Shown here piece by piece: positions 13,413 through 14,949 of a DNA stretch of 14,949 nucleotides. Both the position numbers and the translations under genes were made by a program. The number at the start of each line of letters is the position of its first letter. Within the stretch, counting starts at the first letter, position 1. The DNA lies in the NCBI GenBank assembly GCA_028875335.1, contig JAPPEF010000050.1, positions 1 to 14,949 on the forward strand. The letters are read 5' to 3'. This DNA comes from Gemmatimonadota bacterium. GTDB lineage: Bacteria > Latescibacterota > UBA2968 > UBA8231. Under the pieces are notes generated by a model. That model searched no databases. It saw nothing but the letters and a program-made list of their open reading frames with translations, and was not told the origin of the DNA.

Positions 13413-14282
13413 ATGCACAGTTTGAAAGTGCTAGGGCGGCCCATATTGCAAAGGATATCAATCATACTCGTAAGCGTTATAACTTCCGCCGCCGCTTACA
13501 GCCAACCTACGGCGACCGTGCCCACTCCGGCCGCATCCCCCAGCGACCGCACACCTACCAAGCCCCAACTGACACTAACTTGGCATCTAGCCGATCATGT
13601 GAGAGAAAGCTATAGTGGCTGGAACAGCCTCGCGCATATCGGCGCAGTTGGAGCCACCTATCTGTTGATCGAATCCGGCGTCGACGCCGACGTCCAGGCT
13701 TGGTCGGCGCAGCGCAACGAGACCTTGTCTATCGCCACCAGCGTCCCCGCGCTCATCGGTGGCTTCTTCGTCCCCGTCGCTGTGCCGCTCTATATGATGC
13801 GCTCCGACGCTACCCGCATCCGCAACGGCGGGATGGCCGCGCAACAGGCGACTTTCGTCAGCTTCACCGTCACGACTTTGCTCAAAGCCCTGACCGGACG
13901 CTCCGCACCCGACGCCGAGACGCCGCGTGACATCGATAAGCGCAGCCGGCACTTCCGCTACGGTTTTCTGCGCGGCGGCATCATCCACGGCTGGCCTTCT
14001 GGGCACACGATGACCAACATGGCCCTAGCCGCGTCATTGAGCAGCTATTTCAATGATTCCAAGCGGGTCAAGTATTATGCCTACGGCTGGGCCGCCTATG
14101 TCATGGCGGCGGCGACCTTCGGTGCCCAAGGCGGCGTGCACTGGCTTTCCGACGTGGCCGCCGGCGGCCTGATGGGCTGGACTATCGGCACGACGATCGG
14201 CAAAGGCTTCGCCCGGGGCTCCTTGCAGCCATTAGCCGCTCCCGGCCGTTGGGGACTGCAACTGACGCTAAACGTCGATTAG
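13413..14282 (+). CDS. PAP2-superfamily membrane or exported phosphatase-like protein
   Basis: This 289-residue protein has a basic start and hydrophobic segment (about 11-28, ILQRISIILVSVITSAAA) that reads as a signal peptide. A Pro/Thr-rich stretch follows (32-51), then several hydrophobic helices (about 74-88, 108-127, 223-236, 248-263). PAP2 motif 2 is intact, GWPSGHTM with His198. Motif 3 is partial: GAQGGVHWLSDVAAG keeps His243 and Asp247 but has Gly where the Arg should be. Motif 1 (Lys-x6-Arg-Pro) reads KALTGRSAP (158-166), with Ala165 in place of Arg. PAP2 enzymes dephosphorylate lipid phosphates or undecaprenyl pyrophosphate at the membrane or in the periplasm. Losing two phosphate-binding Arg suggests a changed substrate or reduced activity. 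It begins 2 nt after PhyH 2, so it is cotranscribed. Confidence 0.85.
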   Translation: MHSLKVLGRPILQRISIILVSVITSAAAYSQPTATVPTPAASPSDRTPTKPQLTLTWHLADHVRESYSGWNSLAHIGAVGATYLLIESGVDADVQAWSAQRNETLSIATSVPALIGGFFVPVAVPLYMMRSDATRIRNGGMAAQQATFVSFTVTTLLKALTGRSAPDAETPRDIDKRSRHFRYGFLRGGIIHGWPSGHTMTNMALAASLSSYFNDSKRVKYYAYGWAAYVMAAATFGAQGGVHWLSDVAAGGLMGWTIGTTIGKGFARGSLQPLAAPGRWGLQLTLNVD

Positions 14283-14346
14283 CGGCTGGCCACGCATCTC
14301 AGTGCCTTGAGCGAAGGCCCAATTTCCACTCCCCGCCGAGGACTCC

Positions 14347-14880
14347 TTACCGGACTGGTTCGTAGCCGAGGCGGACGACTCCGTTGTCATAGATCTCCGA
14401 CGAGACGAGCTTGAGGCGCGTCTGTCTCGCCGAGGCCTGAAAGAGGGGGATGCCATCGCCCAGCAAGACAGGCATAACGAAGACATCGTAGACATCAACC
14501 GCGCCGAGTTCAGCAAAAGACTCAATACTCCTTGGGCCTCCTATCAGCCAGACGTCTTTACCCTGCGGCCGCTCTCGCAGATGGGCGACCAACTCTGCTG
14601 TCGTGCCTTCCCATAGCTCGGTGTCCGGAGGAAGGTTATCCAACGATCGGGAGCTCTGAACGATGACCCTGTTTCCTTTGTAGGGCCATTCTCCGAACGT
14701 CAATGACTGTTCGTAAGTAACTCTGCCGATGACAATGGTGTCGATTGAGGAGATGAACTTCTCGTAGCCATAGTCGCAGCCGTTGAAGGATTCGAGCCAC
14801 TGAACATCGCCGTTAGGGGTGGCGACGTACCCGTCGAGGCTCATGGCTATGTAGGCGTGGAAGCTCATGGCTTGTTCCAT
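14347..14880 (-). CDS. Dihydrofolate reductase-like (RibD C-terminal domain) family protein
   Basis: This 177-residue cytoplasmic protein belongs to the stand-alone RibD-C/DHFR-fold family (YwjB/YyaP type). Motifs are YIAMSLDGYVATPNGDVQWL at the N-terminus, IDTIVIGRVTYEQSL (about 46-60), a Gly-rich nucleotide-binding segment DVWLIGGPRSIESF, and a C-terminal DVFVMPVLLGDGIPLF. The family binds NADPH and is annotated as reductase. True dihydrofolate reduction is usually not demonstrated and the substrate is unknown. The ATG at 14880 has no clear Shine-Dalgarno. An in-frame ATG at 14868 (residue 5) starts MSFHAYIAM, closer to family N-termini, so the true start may be there. It converges on the PAP2-like gene with a 64-nt gap. 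The 69 nt upstream of it, to the window end, show nothing clear. Confidence 0.88.
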   Translation of the reverse strand: MEQAMSFHAYIAMSLDGYVATPNGDVQWLESFNGCDYGYEKFISSIDTIVIGRVTYEQSLTFGEWPYKGNRVIVQSSRSLDNLPPDTELWEGTTAELVAHLRERPQGKDVWLIGGPRSIESFAELGAVDVYDVFVMPVLLGDGIPLFQASARQTRLKLVSSEIYDNGVVRLGYEPVR

Positions 14881-14949
14881 ATGATTGGGGAATTAACGTG
14901 AGTTCGGGTTAAGCAGCCTCTAATTGGAGCGATTGCTCGATTTTTAGGG

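Noticed and set aside
14304..14318. GCCTT-GAGCG-AAGGC hairpin between the PAP2-like and DHFR-like genes
   Set aside because: A 5-bp stem without a U-tract is too weak to call a terminator, although its position between convergent genes would fit.

Overview
The window is a stretch of bacterial chromosome, GC-rich overall, with densely packed genes. No rRNA, tRNA, CRISPR array, transposase or integrase is visible. A lipoprotein leader, Sec signal peptides and secreted proteins ending in FlgD/gliding-type Ig domains point to a Gram-negative cell envelope. Two phytanoyl-CoA dioxygenase (PhyH) genes, a Gfo/Idh/MocA oxidoreductase, an enolase-superfamily enzyme and an acetoacetate-decarboxylase-like protein together resemble the gene content of uncultured heterotrophs such as Poribacteria or Latescibacterota. 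That lineage is inferred from gene content only; no marker gene is present.

Layout. At 1-78 (minus strand) lies the cut-off start of a lipoprotein. A 401-nt intergenic region follows, with promoter-like and operator-like motifs, leading into a VapB/VapC toxin-antitoxin pair (480-1114). Next is a plus-strand run of an APH-type small-molecule kinase (1168-2232), PhyH dioxygenase 1 (2263-3084) and an acetoacetate-decarboxylase-like protein (3162-4007), spaced like an operon. Convergent to it is a 487-residue beta-propeller-like protein of unknown function (4042-5505, minus).

The centre (5738-10269) holds two consecutive, paralogous, exported multidomain proteins of 867 and 638 residues. They have discoidin-like modules, a shared sandwich region and a C-terminal TPNGD/SPNGD plus FlgD-type Ig domain. 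The first also carries a 30-residue tandem repeat. Downstream lie a Gfo/Idh/MocA oxidoreductase (10332-11333, plus) and, convergent to it, an enolase-superfamily protein (11341-12408, minus). Divergent from the latter is PhyH dioxygenase 2 (12595-13410), followed 2 nt later by an exported PAP2-like protein (13413-14282). A DHFR/RibD-C-like reductase on the minus strand (14347-14880) closes the window.

How the genes may work together. The kinase, dioxygenase and decarboxylase-like genes look like a small-molecule modification module with no visible transporter or regulator. The Gfo/Idh and enolase-superfamily genes suggest sugar or sugar-acid metabolism. The secreted pair is probably cell-surface or extracellular and is the least described part of the window. 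Several enzymes depart from family consensus at key positions. The enolase-superfamily protein has Met at the third metal-ligand position. The PAP2 protein lacks two phosphate-binding Arg. The Gfo/Idh protein has Ser in place of a catalytic Asp. The decarboxylase-like protein lacks the second active-site Lys. These substitutions, and the secreted paralogue pair, are the main points for follow-up.
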